Below, piece by piece: positions 26,412 through 35,882 of a stretch of 64,000 nt of DNA. The translations under genes were made by a program, and so were the position numbers. The notes beneath the pieces are model-generated. The model saw only the letters and a list, made by a program, of their open reading frames with translations. It made no database searches and was not told the origin of the DNA. Source of the stretch: Psychromonas sp. L1A2 (lineage in GTDB: Bacteria > Pseudomonadota > Gammaproteobacteria > Enterobacterales > Psychromonadaceae); assembly GCF_009828855.1 (NCBI RefSeq), contig NZ_WUAG01000001.1, positions 1,116,001 through 1,180,000 on the forward strand, given 5' to 3'. How positions within the stretch are numbered: position 1 is the stretch's first letter; every line of letters starts with the position of its first letter.

Positions 26412-27683
26412 TTATTGAACTCCATAACGAGTAAGCCATTGTTCAGTTATGACTTTAACCCAGCTAGGGTGTAACTCACTTAACAAACGGGTGTTATCTA
26501 TATTGATGATATTCGCACTTAAATGTTGTTCTTCATTGACGTCAAAAAGTGCTTTTTGTGTCGGTGTTAATTGCGATAAATCGAGCACGCTACTGTCGCC
26601 CCATATCACTGTTTTTTGTTTTCTCGCTTGTGCTTCTGGGCTTAATAAAAAGTTAGCAACTAGCTTTGCACCTTCAATATGAGGGGAATTATAAGGGATT
26701 GCAACAAAGTGAATATTACTTAAACTACCGTCTTTCATTCTGTAACTGCGAGTACTATCAGGTAAGTCGTAACGAGAAATAGCTGAAGGAATTTCAGCGG
26801 CTGAGAAAGTGAAAGAAACTTGTAATTCGGTATCGCTCATTAAACGTCGTAATGCTAAGCCATTGGATACAAAGTGTTTACCTTGTCGCCATAAAGTCGG
26901 GTGTAATTGATCTAAAAATTGCCATAAAGCAGGTAATAATTCAGCTTCACTTTCTGCTGACACTGGTTGATAAAGTTTATCTTGAATGCTTTTCGGTTGT
27001 GATTCGCTTAATACCAGTAATGCATACTTTAAAAAGCTCATGCCTAAAAAGTCGGGCGGTTTAGGGTAAGTAAAGTGGCCAGGATGCTTTTCACTCCAAA
27101 TCAATAAATCAGAGAGAGTCTCTGGTACATCATTTACTTTTAAACTATCGAAATAAAAGGTGAGCGCAGCTTGTCCCCATGGTGCTTCCATTCCTTGCGT
27201 TGGAACGCCGAAGTCACGAGTCATAGCGGGATTGTTGGTTGGGTTTGTTAATTGAAAATTAGGTAGTTCGCCAGCCCAGTCTGCGGCTAATAATTGGTAT
27301 TTTGCCATTGAAGCAAAGTTTGCCCCATTGATCCAAACTAGATCAACTTGTCCGTTACGGTGATTGTCAGCGGCTTTTTCTGCTAACACTCTGCTGACGG
27401 CTTCACTTGTGTCGGTGAGTTTTACATGGTGTAAATTAATTTTATATTTTTCTTTAACCTGCTTAGCAGCCCATTGAATATAATTATTAATTTGTTGATC
27501 GCCTCCCCAAGCATGAAAATATACATCTTGTGTAGTGCCACGCATTTCAACGTTTTTCCAAACTCGGGAAGTTGATTCAGCCGTACTATTTGCCTCATCG
27601 GCAAATGAGTTGCTGCTAAGCGAAAAAACGCTTAGCAGACAAAGGCTAACAAGAATCTTACGGTAATAATTACTTACTCGCAT
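26412..27683 (-). CDS. ynjB: Periplasmic solute-binding protein, YnjB-like
   Basis: This 423-residue protein has an N-terminal signal peptide (hydrophobic stretch at about residues 9-28, ending SSNSFA). The segments VWKNVEMRGTTQDVYFHAWGGDQQ and INGANFASM fit the YnjB family, which resembles iron, thiamine and polyamine binding proteins. It should deliver a ligand to YnjC/YnjD. The ATG overlaps the end of the upstream DUF547 gene by 14 bases, showing translational coupling within the operon. Confidence 0.87.
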   Translation of the reverse strand: MRVSNYYRKILVSLCLLSVFSLSSNSFADEANSTAESTSRVWKNVEMRGTTQDVYFHAWGGDQQINNYIQWAAKQVKEKYKINLHHVKLTDTSEAVSRVLAEKAADNHRNGQVDLVWINGANFASMAKYQLLAADWAGELPNFQLTNPTNNPAMTRDFGVPTQGMEAPWGQAALTFYFDSLKVNDVPETLSDLLIWSEKHPGHFTYPKPPDFLGMSFLKYALLVLSESQPKSIQDKLYQPVSAESEAELLPALWQFLDQLHPTLWRQGKHFVSNGLALRRLMSDTELQVSFTFSAAEIPSAISRYDLPDSTRSYRMKDGSLSNIHFVAIPYNSPHIEGAKLVANFLLSPEAQARKQKTVIWGDSSVLDLSQLTPTQKALFDVNEEQHLSANIINIDNTRLLSELHPSWVKVITEQWLTRYGVQ

Positions 27684-28521
27684 TAAGCTTCCAATTGTAA
27701 TCTAAAAATTTAACACTAAAGTCTTGTTTCTGTAATGTAGTCAGTTGCTTTTCATCTAGTTTCAATGCATCAGCATACAGGCTTATAAAACTTTGTATTG
27801 ACTTAGTACCGCGAAATCCTGCTTCAAAGTCTTCATCATACCACTTAAAAATAGACGATAAGTAGATTGAGTTGCCTTTGATGTAGTTACGGCTTGAATC
27901 TGTTAAAAAGCGCTCAGTTTGTTGTTCTAACTGTTGCTCAAGTTTGCTTGCTGTGTAAGCTTCTTCGCGAAGTGCAGGGCAACCAATACTTGCACAGTTA
28001 ACTGCAAAATGAATACGTGGATCATTGTAACGTTTGCTACCACGAATAAGACCGTGTTCGATATCATTTAAACTCACCGTTTTACCCAATAGTGGAATAA
28101 ATTCTTTATCCCACGGAGAGCTAAATAAACTGCCTAGATCTTTAATCGATTCTAGGTCAGGGTATTTAGTTAAAATAAACTCAACAGTCCAAGCGTTATA
28201 AGCATTAATTAAAAAAGCTAACTGTTTTTCTTTTGACCAAGCATCAAAATCTGCGCGTGATACTTCACCTAATTTATCAAGGTAAGCTTGTAGTTCGCTT
28301 TCTTGATTTTTAAAGGCTGCATAATCAACGGCTGTGCTGTGTCCTTTATTAATTGGCGATATATTTTGCTCAAGTAATTCGGTCCAATCAGCATGTAAGT
28401 TTTTTTGATCCGTTTCTGCATATACATTGCTCATTAATGAGCCAGTTAACAAAGCGGCTCCTAAAGTGAAGCGCACTAATGCACTCACTTTATTAGTTGA
28501 TGTTGATATTATTGAGTTCAT
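27670..28521 (-). CDS. Exported DUF547 protein
   Basis: This 283-residue protein has a signal peptide (hydrophobic region at about 17-35, then VYA|ET) and a DUF547 domain. Typical features are INAYNAWTVEFIL, LNDIEHGLIRG, and NCASIGCPAL with two conserved cysteines. The function of DUF547 is unknown. I use the ATG at 28521, which overlaps the stop of the upstream gene as TAATG. The longer start at 28536 would place charged residues before the signal peptide. Its position in front of ynjB suggests an accessory role for the importer or for envelope chemistry. Confidence 0.85.
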   Translation of the reverse strand: MNSIISTSTNKVSALVRFTLGAALLTGSLMSNVYAETDQKNLHADWTELLEQNISPINKGHSTAVDYAAFKNQESELQAYLDKLGEVSRADFDAWSKEKQLAFLINAYNAWTVEFILTKYPDLESIKDLGSLFSSPWDKEFIPLLGKTVSLNDIEHGLIRGSKRYNDPRIHFAVNCASIGCPALREEAYTASKLEQQLEQQTERFLTDSSRNYIKGNSIYLSSIFKWYDEDFEAGFRGTKSIQSFISLYADALKLDEKQLTTLQKQDFSVKFLDYNWKLNASK

Positions 28522-30674
28522 TATCCACGTCTCCAAGTATGATATTTCTCTAACCAGTTTAATACTGTTTGTGGTGCATGATTACGTTTCCATTCACCAG
28601 CTGCATATTTATTACCTTCAGCCCAAGTAGGGTAACTGTGGATAGTACCAAGGATTTTATTAAGCCCTAAACCATGTTTCATTGCTAAAACAAATTCTGC
28701 AATTAAGTCACCAGCATGTTCAGAAACAATGGTTACCCCTAGAATTTTATCTTTACCCTTAGGTGTAATTACTTTGATGAAACCTTTTGTTGCACTGTCT
28801 GTAATTGCACGGTCAAGCTCTTCAAAGTCAAAGCGAGTGATCTCATAATCAATGCCTTTTTGTTTTGCTTCATCTTCATTGATACCTACACGAGCCACTT
28901 CTGGGTCAATAAAGGTAGTCCATGGGATAACACGATAATCAACTTTGAATTTTTTCAAGTGACCGAATAGACCATTTACTGCAGCATACCAACCTTGATG
29001 TGCAGCTACATGTGTAAATTGGTATGGACCAACAATGTCACCTGCGGCAAAAATATTCGGGTAGAGTGTTTCTAAATATTCATTAGTGACAATAGTACGG
29101 TTTGTTTCAATACCTAACTCTTCTAAGCCGTAACCCGTTAAACGAGCACTACGTCCTACTGCACACAGTAGTTGGTCGTATTCAATCGCAATTTCTTCTT
29201 CGTTATGTTTAACGATAATGAACTTCTTACCATCTTTGATTTCACAGCGTAATGCTTGGTGTGAGGTTAAGATGTTAACACCGCTTTCTTTTAGCGTCTC
29301 AGTGGCAAATTCAGACACTTCAAGATCTTCTTTGATCATGATGCGTTCAGCCATTTCAATCTGTGTTACGTTTGAACCTAAACGTGCAAAGCTTTGTGCT
29401 AGTTCTGAGCCTATTGGACCGCCACCTAATACAACTAGTTTCTTCGGTGCTTCTTCTAATTTTGCAAACTCATTCCATAATGTATCACTGGTTACATAAC
29501 CTGTTTCTTCGATACCTGGTAATGGTGGAACAAATGGGCGCGCGCCGGTCGCGATAACAATTGTTCGTGTTGTTAATTTTTTCTTAGTGCCGTCTTCATA
29601 GCTAATTTCAACTGTCCAAGGGTCTAGAATTTTTGCATAACCTTTTTCTACTTCAACACCTAAATCAGTGTAACGTTCAACGCTGTCATGAGGTGCAACA
29701 TCTGCAACTACTTGATGAACACGTTCCATTACTTTTTTGAATGAGAATTGTGGTGTTGTATCTTCTAAACCGTAGTGATGTGCATTACGAATTTGCTCTG
29801 CAATTTTAGCACTTTTGATAATAGCTTTACTTGGTACACAACCATAGTTAAGACAATCTCCACCCATCTCGCCAGCTTCGATTAACGTTACTTTAGCTTT
29901 TACTGCTGCAGCAATATAACTTGTTACCAAACCACCTGCACCAGCGCCAATCACAACCATATTACGGTCAAATTTAGCGGGTTTAGTCCATTTACTGTAA
30001 ACGCGACGTTTTTTAATCATATTAACAATACCTTTAGCAATGAGTGGGAATACACCTAATAGAACAAAAGAAAGAATTAAATTAAAAGATAGGATGTTAG
30101 AAATGCTATCGATTTGCGCTAACTGTGTACCTGCATTTACGAAAATGAACGTACCTGCTAACATACCTAATTGGCTAACCCAGTAGAAAGTCCATGCCTT
30201 AATCGCAGTGACACCCATTAATAGGTTAATTAAAAAGAATGGGAAGATCGGTACTAGGCGTAAAGTAAATAGGTAGAAAGCACCTTCTTTTTTAATACCT
30301 TCATCAATTGAGGCTAAACGCTCTGGGAAACGCTTTTTCAGTGAGTCACGTAATAAGTAACGAGACACTAAGAATGATGATAAAGCCCCTAAACTAGAAG
30401 CAAATGAAGCAATCACAAAGCCTTCAAATAAACCAAATAGCGCGCCGGCGGCTAACGTTAAAATAGCAGCACCAGGTAATGCTAATGCCGTCACCAACAC
30501 GTATAAAATAAAGAATCCACCAATAACAAGAACAGGTGAATGCACTCTCAATTCAGTAAATTGGTCCATTGACCCTTTTAACCCTTCTAAGGTCAGAAGT
30601 TGATGTAAATTGAAGTGGAAAAACAATCCTATTAATACGATTGCAAGTAACAGCAGTACGATCTTTTTTAACAT
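28521..30674 (-). CDS. DedA/TVP38-like membrane domain fused to FAD disulfide oxidoreductase
   Basis: This 717-residue two-part protein joins a TVP38/TMEM64 (SNARE-associated, DedA-like) membrane domain at residues 1-230 to a pyridine-nucleotide-disulfide oxidoreductase. The oxidoreductase has GAGAGG (243-248), the redox pair Cys274/Cys279 (GGDCLNYGCVPSK), an NAD motif GGGPIG and the C-terminal IHSYPTWAEG motif. The second part resembles mercuric reductase/dihydrolipoamide dehydrogenase. The protein could pass electrons from NAD(P)H to a membrane or periplasmic partner, but this is inference. It is the first gene of the seven-gene operon and ends in a TAATG overlap with the DUF547 gene. Confidence 0.88.
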   Translation of the reverse strand: MLKKIVLLLLAIVLIGLFFHFNLHQLLTLEGLKGSMDQFTELRVHSPVLVIGGFFILYVLVTALALPGAAILTLAAGALFGLFEGFVIASFASSLGALSSFLVSRYLLRDSLKKRFPERLASIDEGIKKEGAFYLFTLRLVPIFPFFLINLLMGVTAIKAWTFYWVSQLGMLAGTFIFVNAGTQLAQIDSISNILSFNLILSFVLLGVFPLIAKGIVNMIKKRRVYSKWTKPAKFDRNMVVIGAGAGGLVTSYIAAAVKAKVTLIEAGEMGGDCLNYGCVPSKAIIKSAKIAEQIRNAHHYGLEDTTPQFSFKKVMERVHQVVADVAPHDSVERYTDLGVEVEKGYAKILDPWTVEISYEDGTKKKLTTRTIVIATGARPFVPPLPGIEETGYVTSDTLWNEFAKLEEAPKKLVVLGGGPIGSELAQSFARLGSNVTQIEMAERIMIKEDLEVSEFATETLKESGVNILTSHQALRCEIKDGKKFIIVKHNEEEIAIEYDQLLCAVGRSARLTGYGLEELGIETNRTIVTNEYLETLYPNIFAAGDIVGPYQFTHVAAHQGWYAAVNGLFGHLKKFKVDYRVIPWTTFIDPEVARVGINEDEAKQKGIDYEITRFDFEELDRAITDSATKGFIKVITPKGKDKILGVTIVSEHAGDLIAEFVLAMKHGLGLNKILGTIHSYPTWAEGNKYAAGEWKRNHAPQTVLNWLEKYHTWRRG

Positions 30675-31108
30675 AATTTATTAGCCTTTAAATGAATGGC
30701 GGTAAGGTGTTTTGTATGTTGTTTTGCAACCGTTAAAGCACCTAAGTCGAATTTTATTTTTTGTCGATATCTAGCTTTTGATTATGGGTGTTTTTCTGCA
30801 TAATTGATAGCTCCCACATAAAGACCTGATTATGTTTAATTTAATTGCTTAATTATTCAAATAATTACAATTTAATTTTTAGCAGTACTAAGCCAGTAGT
30901 TATCAATATGTATTTAATAAGTGGTATTTTTATTTTAGTTCAATAATCTAAAAGAACAAATAAATTATATGTTTAAGAGGAATTATTAGAGTGTAATCTT
31001 TAAAATACTTAGTTTGAAAGAGTAAGTTTGAAGATTTGAAAGGCATAAAAAAGGGATGTGTTAAACACATCCCTTTTATTAACTTATTATGTTGTTAAAG
31101 GCTGAAAT
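30675..31108. other. Intergenic gap with operon promoter region
   Basis: Apart from the nrdA terminator at 31049-31077 I see no gene here. The gap separates nrdA from the seven-gene operon and must contain that operon's promoter. Confidence 0.5.
31049..31077. terminator. Terminator after nrdA
   Basis: A perfect inverted repeat AAAAGGGATGTGTT / AACACATCCCTTTT, flanked by A and T runs, lies 32 bases past the nrdA stop. It separates nrdA transcription from the downstream operon. Confidence 0.88.
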
Positions 31109-33379
31109 TTATATCTTACAAGCACCGCCAGCACAACTGTCATCTTCAAACACTTTTTCATCATCAGCACCGTCACGAGTGTTATGGTAATAAAGTGTTT
31201 TTAAGCCCATTTTATAAGCCATTAACAGATCTTTAAGTAAGATTGTCATTGGTACTTTACCGTCATCAAAACGTTTAGGGTCGTAGTTCGTATTTGCTGA
31301 GATAGCTTGGTCGACAAACTTTTGCATAATGCCAACAAGTTCCAAGTAACCTTTATTATTTGGAATACTCCATAATAACTCATAGTTATTTTTGTATTTA
31401 TTAAATTCAGGTACTACCTGTTTTAAAATACCGTCTTTACTTGCTTTAATACTGATGAAACCACGTGGTGGTTCAATACCGTTAGTCGCATTTGAAATCT
31501 GACTTGATGTTTCAGAAGGCATCAATGCTGATAACGTTGAGTTACGTAAACCATCTTTAACGATATCTGCACGTAACGTTTCCCAGTCTAAATGATATTC
31601 TTCATCACAAATTGCATCTAAAGATTTTTTGTAGGTATCTAACGGTAGAATACCTTTAGCATAGTTAGTTTCATTAAACTTAGGGCATGCACCACGCTCT
31701 TTAGCTAACTTGTTTGATGCTTTCAATAAGTAGAATTGAATCGCTTCAAAGGTTTTATGCGTTAGATTGTTAGCACTACCGTCTGAGTATTTTACGCCAT
31801 TTTTAGCTAAGTAATAAGCGTAGTTGATAACACCTATACCTAACGTACGGCGATTCATGCTGCTTTTTTCTGCTGCGATGATTGGGTAATCTTGGTAATC
31901 CAACAAGTTATCTAATGCACGTACAGCAAGTTCAGACAACACTTCAATTTCATCTAATGACTCAATCGCACCTAAGTTGATTGCAGATAAAGTACATAAA
32001 GCGATTTCGCCTTCTTCATCTTTAATATGTGTAAGTGGTTTCGTCGGTAACGCTATTTCTAAACACAAGTTACTTTGGCGAACCGGTGCAACTTTGCTGT
32101 CAAATGGACTGTGCGTATTACAGTGATCAACATTTTGAATGTAAATACGTCCAGTACTTGCACGTTCTTGCATTAACAGTGAGAACAATCTTACTGCTGG
32201 AATCGAGCTTTGACGGATTGACTCATCACCTTCGTAAAGGTGGTATAAACGTTCGAATTCATCTTGATCTTCAAAGAACGCATCATACATTCCCGGCGTA
32301 TCAGAAGGGCTGAATAAGGTAATGTCTTTTTTGTCGATTAAACGTTGGTAGAATAAACGACCTAATTGCACACCATAATCAAGGTGACGAACACGGTTAG
32401 AGTCAATACCACGGTTATTTTTCAATACTAATAGCGATTCAACTTCTAAATGCCAGATAGGGTAGAAAACCGTTGCTGCGCCACCACGAACGCCACCTTG
32501 TGAACAAGATTTAACCGCTGTTTGGAAATGTTTATAAAATGGAATACACCCGGTATGATAAGCTTCGCCACCACGAATGTTACTACCCATTGCGCGAATA
32601 CGACCTGCATTAATACCGATACCAGCACGTTGCGATACATATTTAACAATTGCACTTGATGTTGCATTGATTGAATCTAAGCTATCGTCTGCTTCAATTA
32701 ATACACATGAACTGAATTGACGTGTTGGAGTACGAACACCAGACATAATAGGTGTTGGTAATGAGATTTTAAATTGAGAAGTCGCATCGTAAAAACGTTT
32801 TACATAATCTAAACGTACGTCTTTATCGTAATCAGCAAATAAACAAGCTGATACTAAAAGGTATAAGAATTGCGCACTTTCATAAATCTCACCCGTGACA
32901 CGGTTTTGGATAAGGTACTTACCCTCTAACTGTTTTACGGCAGCGTATGAAAAGTTTAAATCACGTTTGTGATCGATAAACTTATTCATCTCTTCAAATT
33001 CTTGCTTGGTATAATCTTCTAGTAAATGTGCATCATATTTACCTTTAGTGACCATTTTACTAACGTGCTCAAACACACTTGGTGGTGTAAAGCGTTGATA
33101 TGCACGTTTGCGTAAGTGGAATACGGCTAAATGCGCTGCTAAATATTGATAATCTGGAGATTCTTCTGAGATTAAATCGGCTGCTGCTTTGATAATAGTT
33201 TCATGAATATCATCAGTACGAATGCCATCATAAAACTGAATGTGTGAGTTCAACTCTACCTGTGAAACTGAAACGTTGTTTAGACCTTCCGCTGCCCACG
33301 TGATGACGCGATGGATTTTGTCAAGATCTATAGGTTCTTTTTTACCATTTCGTTTAGTAACAGATAGGTTTTTGTTCAT
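31109..33379 (-). CDS. nrdA: Ribonucleotide reductase class Ia alpha subunit
   Basis: This 756-residue subunit reduces ribonucleoside diphosphates. An N-terminal ATP-cone (about 5-95) is followed by the catalytic barrel. FSSCVLIEADD and SNLCLEIALPT carry the active-site cysteines and Glu. TLYYHNTRD carries the two Tyr of the radical pathway, and the tail SCAGGACKI carries the thioredoxin/glutaredoxin-reducible pair. The length is close to E. coli NrdA (761). Upstream are an NrdR box and DnaA-like boxes, implying NrdR repression and replication-linked control. The gene is followed by its own terminator. Confidence 0.97.
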   Translation of the reverse strand: MNKNLSVTKRNGKKEPIDLDKIHRVITWAAEGLNNVSVSQVELNSHIQFYDGIRTDDIHETIIKAAADLISEESPDYQYLAAHLAVFHLRKRAYQRFTPPSVFEHVSKMVTKGKYDAHLLEDYTKQEFEEMNKFIDHKRDLNFSYAAVKQLEGKYLIQNRVTGEIYESAQFLYLLVSACLFADYDKDVRLDYVKRFYDATSQFKISLPTPIMSGVRTPTRQFSSCVLIEADDSLDSINATSSAIVKYVSQRAGIGINAGRIRAMGSNIRGGEAYHTGCIPFYKHFQTAVKSCSQGGVRGGAATVFYPIWHLEVESLLVLKNNRGIDSNRVRHLDYGVQLGRLFYQRLIDKKDITLFSPSDTPGMYDAFFEDQDEFERLYHLYEGDESIRQSSIPAVRLFSLLMQERASTGRIYIQNVDHCNTHSPFDSKVAPVRQSNLCLEIALPTKPLTHIKDEEGEIALCTLSAINLGAIESLDEIEVLSELAVRALDNLLDYQDYPIIAAEKSSMNRRTLGIGVINYAYYLAKNGVKYSDGSANNLTHKTFEAIQFYLLKASNKLAKERGACPKFNETNYAKGILPLDTYKKSLDAICDEEYHLDWETLRADIVKDGLRNSTLSALMPSETSSQISNATNGIEPPRGFISIKASKDGILKQVVPEFNKYKNNYELLWSIPNNKGYLELVGIMQKFVDQAISANTNYDPKRFDDGKVPMTILLKDLLMAYKMGLKTLYYHNTRDGADDEKVFEDDSCAGGACKI

Positions 33380-33435
33380 TATTTTGCCTTTATCAAAAAG
33401 CGCGAGTAACTATTTTATTAAATACAAAGAGTTAC

Positions 33436-33449
33436 TCACACTAGTGTGA
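33436..33449. promoter_or_regulatory. Perfect palindrome near the nrdA promoter
   Basis: TCACACTAGTGTGA is a perfect 14-bp palindrome. Its centre lies 29 bases from the centre of the NrdR box. It shares the CACA...TGTG arms of NrdR boxes but has a shorter core, so it may be a degenerate second box. Confidence 0.45.
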
Positions 33450-33463
33450 ATTGTTTAATTAAA

Positions 33464-33479
33464 ACACAAGATGTAGTGT
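33464..33479. promoter_or_regulatory. NrdR box
   Basis: ACACAAGATGTAGTGT matches 14 of 16 positions of the NrdR consensus acaCwAtATaTwGtgt. It lies about 85 bases upstream of the nrdA start, as expected for ATP/dATP-dependent repression by NrdR. Confidence 0.8.
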
Positions 33480-33547
33480 TGGTTTCAAAGAAGAGACACA
33501 AGATAACGTTTTTTAGAATAATTTCAAGGGATAACTTTTACTAAATT

Positions 33548-33568
33548 AGTGGATAAAATTGTGGACAA
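33548..33568 (-). promoter_or_regulatory. Two DnaA-like boxes upstream of nrdA
   Basis: On the minus strand TTATCCACT (33548-33556) and TTGTCCACA (33560-33568) each match 8 of 9 positions of TTATNCACA, 12 bases apart. DnaA binds the E. coli nrdAB promoter, so a similar role is plausible. Confidence 0.55.
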
Positions 33569-34446
33569 ATTAGCAGGTATTCTGACGGTTAGTGCTTACT
33601 AACAAAATGCCGCAAGTGAGGTCTGTTTTATACAAATTGCAATAACTATTTTTGTTTTTTTTATACCTCTAAATTGTATTTTATGCAGACAATAATTTTT
33701 TAAATTTATTTTTTAATGTCTCATTTTTAGATATTAATCAGGTTTTATAGTATTGATATAATCTATCAATTTAACGCTTAAATGTTGTAACTCCGATACC
33801 CTAAATTACTACCGCTCATTTTATCACGATATTTATGAATGTCGTTGTGGTTAATCTCCATGGTTCTTGCTTTGTATTCACAGAAGTGCTGATAGCTATT
33901 TCATTTATTGACACCTTAACCTTGCCAAAAAAACGAGGCAAGGTAGGTGTTCTTATGACTTTTACTGTGGGTTTTGGTGCAGCCAACGCAATGAATCATA
34001 TTGCCTATGCCGAAATACGAAAAATGACTTTGTTTTTGCTCATAAATTTACTGTCCCTAAGACTGACTGCTGATAACGCTTACTAAAGATAAAAGTAATT
34101 GAACAATAGCTCTCTACTTATTTAACGCTCAGCGTTGAAGTCAGTAACCTCAATTGTGGATAAAAAATAACCCTAATAAGTAAAACGATTGAGATCGAAT
34201 ATTATAAAAATTTAACATAGTGAAATTAATTGTATTAGATTTGCATTTATCCAGAGTTGAGATTAAGTCATATTTGGCTCTTAAGTTATTGATATTTTTT
34301 TGGAGTGTAGTAGACTCCTGCTTGAAAATAATAATCACAAATAAATCATTATTGTAGTTATTAAGTGTTACTTTAGAGCGGTTCTATTAGGTTTTATAAT
34401 CGTCCGAGCCTAATACTCAAACATTCACAGGACGTGGGATAATAAG

Positions 34447-35088
34447 ATGAAAAAAATAATATTATTGTTAATGATGTCAGTTTTAGCTGGTTGTGCAACA
34501 CATGCAGAAATAAAAATGCCAGTGACAACAAAAGTGCATGATGCCGCATATGAAAATAAAAGCCTCAATTATGAAATCTTATACAGCCAACCTAAACCTG
34601 GTGTTTTCAGCGGTGGCGAGCAATTACCATTAGTGCCATTGGAAAAAGCGGAACTCTCTATTGCATCAGCATCTACATTAAAAGAACTGCCTAAATTAAT
34701 TTTTGAGCAACTCCCCGTTTCGGTTAAGTATTTAGCCAATAATCCCGATTTAATCTTAAAACTTGAAATTACAGCACATGATAAACATGGGCCAGCTTAT
34801 GCAGATTATGAATTTGCAAAGAGCTTCGGTAAAAACTTATTAACACTAGGCTTTGCTTCTTCAGAGTACAATATTGTTGCTGATTTCGACGCAAAATATA
34901 TTTTAGAACAAAAAGGTGAAGTGATCTTTACTCAAGATTTTCGAGTGAGAGATGAAGTCGATCATGAGAAAGGAGATTTTGATTCTTTTAATAGTTTAAA
35001 TGAATACACCTCTCAAATATTAGAGAAGCATTTAATCTTAACATTGCATGAGTTTTTCAAGGTTGCGGCTATGCATGTAAAATCTTAA
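34447..35088 (+). CDS. Putative lipoprotein, 213 aa
   Basis: The product starts MKKIILLLMMSVLAGC, a signal peptide with lipobox LAGC (Cys16), so it should be lipid-anchored. The rest is a soluble mixed domain that I do not recognise; the pattern of exported proteins with an LPKLIFEQLPVSVKYLANNPDLILKLEI-like stretch is reminiscent of small outer-membrane lipoproteins. It is monocistronic, with ACAGGACGTGGGATAATAAG before the ATG and a clear terminator 65 bases after the stop. Confidence 0.75.
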   Translation: MKKIILLLMMSVLAGCATHAEIKMPVTTKVHDAAYENKSLNYEILYSQPKPGVFSGGEQLPLVPLEKAELSIASASTLKELPKLIFEQLPVSVKYLANNPDLILKLEITAHDKHGPAYADYEFAKSFGKNLLTLGFASSEYNIVADFDAKYILEQKGEVIFTQDFRVRDEVDHEKGDFDSFNSLNEYTSQILEKHLILTLHEFFKVAAMHVKS

Positions 35089-35152
35089 AAAGGCAATGTT
35101 TCGTATTAGAGTTATTATGTCAACTGGATTTTAGATCAGATAATATTCTTGG

Positions 35153-35176
35153 AAAAGAGCGTTTATACGCTCTTTT
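35153..35176 (+). terminator. Terminator of the lipoprotein gene
   Basis: A 10-bp perfect stem (AAAAGAGCGT / ACGCTCTTTT) with a TTAT loop is followed by T-rich sequence. Confidence 0.85.
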
Positions 35177-35310
35177 ATTCTTTCAGTGAGTTATAAAAAT
35201 AACCATCATTTATAACATAACAACATAACTCTAAAATATCTCAGTTTGATCGTCGATTAAAGCTTTGGTCTATTCCTCAATGAATGTTCTACTAATAAAG
35301 GCATCGCCTA

Positions 35311-35547
35311 TTAACAAAGAAAATCTTTGGGCATGCTAATTCCCTCTGTTGATTCAAAAATTTTTCCTTTGGCCGCTAAAAAGTTAATGAGTTGATCTGC
35401 TGTTAAGTCGCTGCTCATACAAGTATGAAAACGTGCACTATCCCCAAAAGTCTTTGAAATCATTGTCTTTAATGTTTTTTTTGTATAAGCCTTTTCAGAC
35501 TTTTCAAGAATTTCTATTACTTGATGTCCATGAATTGATTGATTCAT
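35311..35547 (-). CDS. yecH: YecH family metal-binding protein
   Basis: This 78-residue cytosolic protein begins MNQSIHGHQVIEIL and contains FGDSARFHTCMSSDLTADQL and INFLAAKGKIF, matching E. coli YecH. The His and Cys residues (HGH, HTC and a terminal Cys) form a putative metal site. The role is unknown. It is a single gene, with AAAGAGAATAAAAG before the ATG as a ribosome binding site. Confidence 0.88.
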   Translation of the reverse strand: MNQSIHGHQVIEILEKSEKAYTKKTLKTMISKTFGDSARFHTCMSSDLTADQLINFLAAKGKIFESTEGISMPKDFLC

Positions 35548-35776
35548 CTTTTATTCTCTTTAAACGTGTTTAATTGATAAACACTATAATCAACTATTTT
35601 ATTTTCTGGTTGATACAAAACAAGATTCACTTATAAATTTAACTTAGTTATAACTCAATAAATATAAATAGTAGTTGCAGTAGTTTGAATTATTACAGGA
35701 CAGAACAAAGAAAAAGAGAGGGGTATTGTGATACTTTTATGAGGAAAGTCTTAATAAGTGAATAGTTTTTTAATAA

Positions 35777-35802
35777 AAACGCCACTGGTTAAAGTGGCGT
35801 TT
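35777..35802 (-). terminator. Terminator downstream of the symporter gene
   Basis: A 10-bp stem (AAACGCCACT / AGTGGCGTTT) with a 6-base loop lies about 80 bases past the symporter stop. The minus strand continues into T-rich sequence. Confidence 0.8.
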
Positions 35803-35882
35803 ATTTTTATTAAAAACGAACGTTTTGCAGATTAGCTTTTTACAGGTACCTATTCTAAAGGTAACTGTTTAAAAGATAAAGG

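Larger units (their letters stand above)
33380..34446. other. Long intergenic region upstream of nrdA
   Basis: This region of more than 1 kb holds the nrdA regulatory sites in its first 200 bases. A reading frame of 83 codons at 33835-34086 is unlike any family I know and looks spurious or decayed. A perfect DnaA box (minus-strand TTATCCACA, 34155-34163) and a second TTATCCA-like stretch at 34245 lie further out. Confidence 0.45.

Noticed and set aside
33835-34086. Frame of 83 codons upstream of nrdA
   Set aside because: No family similarity that I recognise, no good ribosome binding site, and odd composition; likely chance or decayed.
34155-34163. Replication origin near the DnaA boxes
   Set aside because: Few scattered boxes, no AT-rich unwinding array and no dnaA/gidA-type genes; promoter control is more likely.
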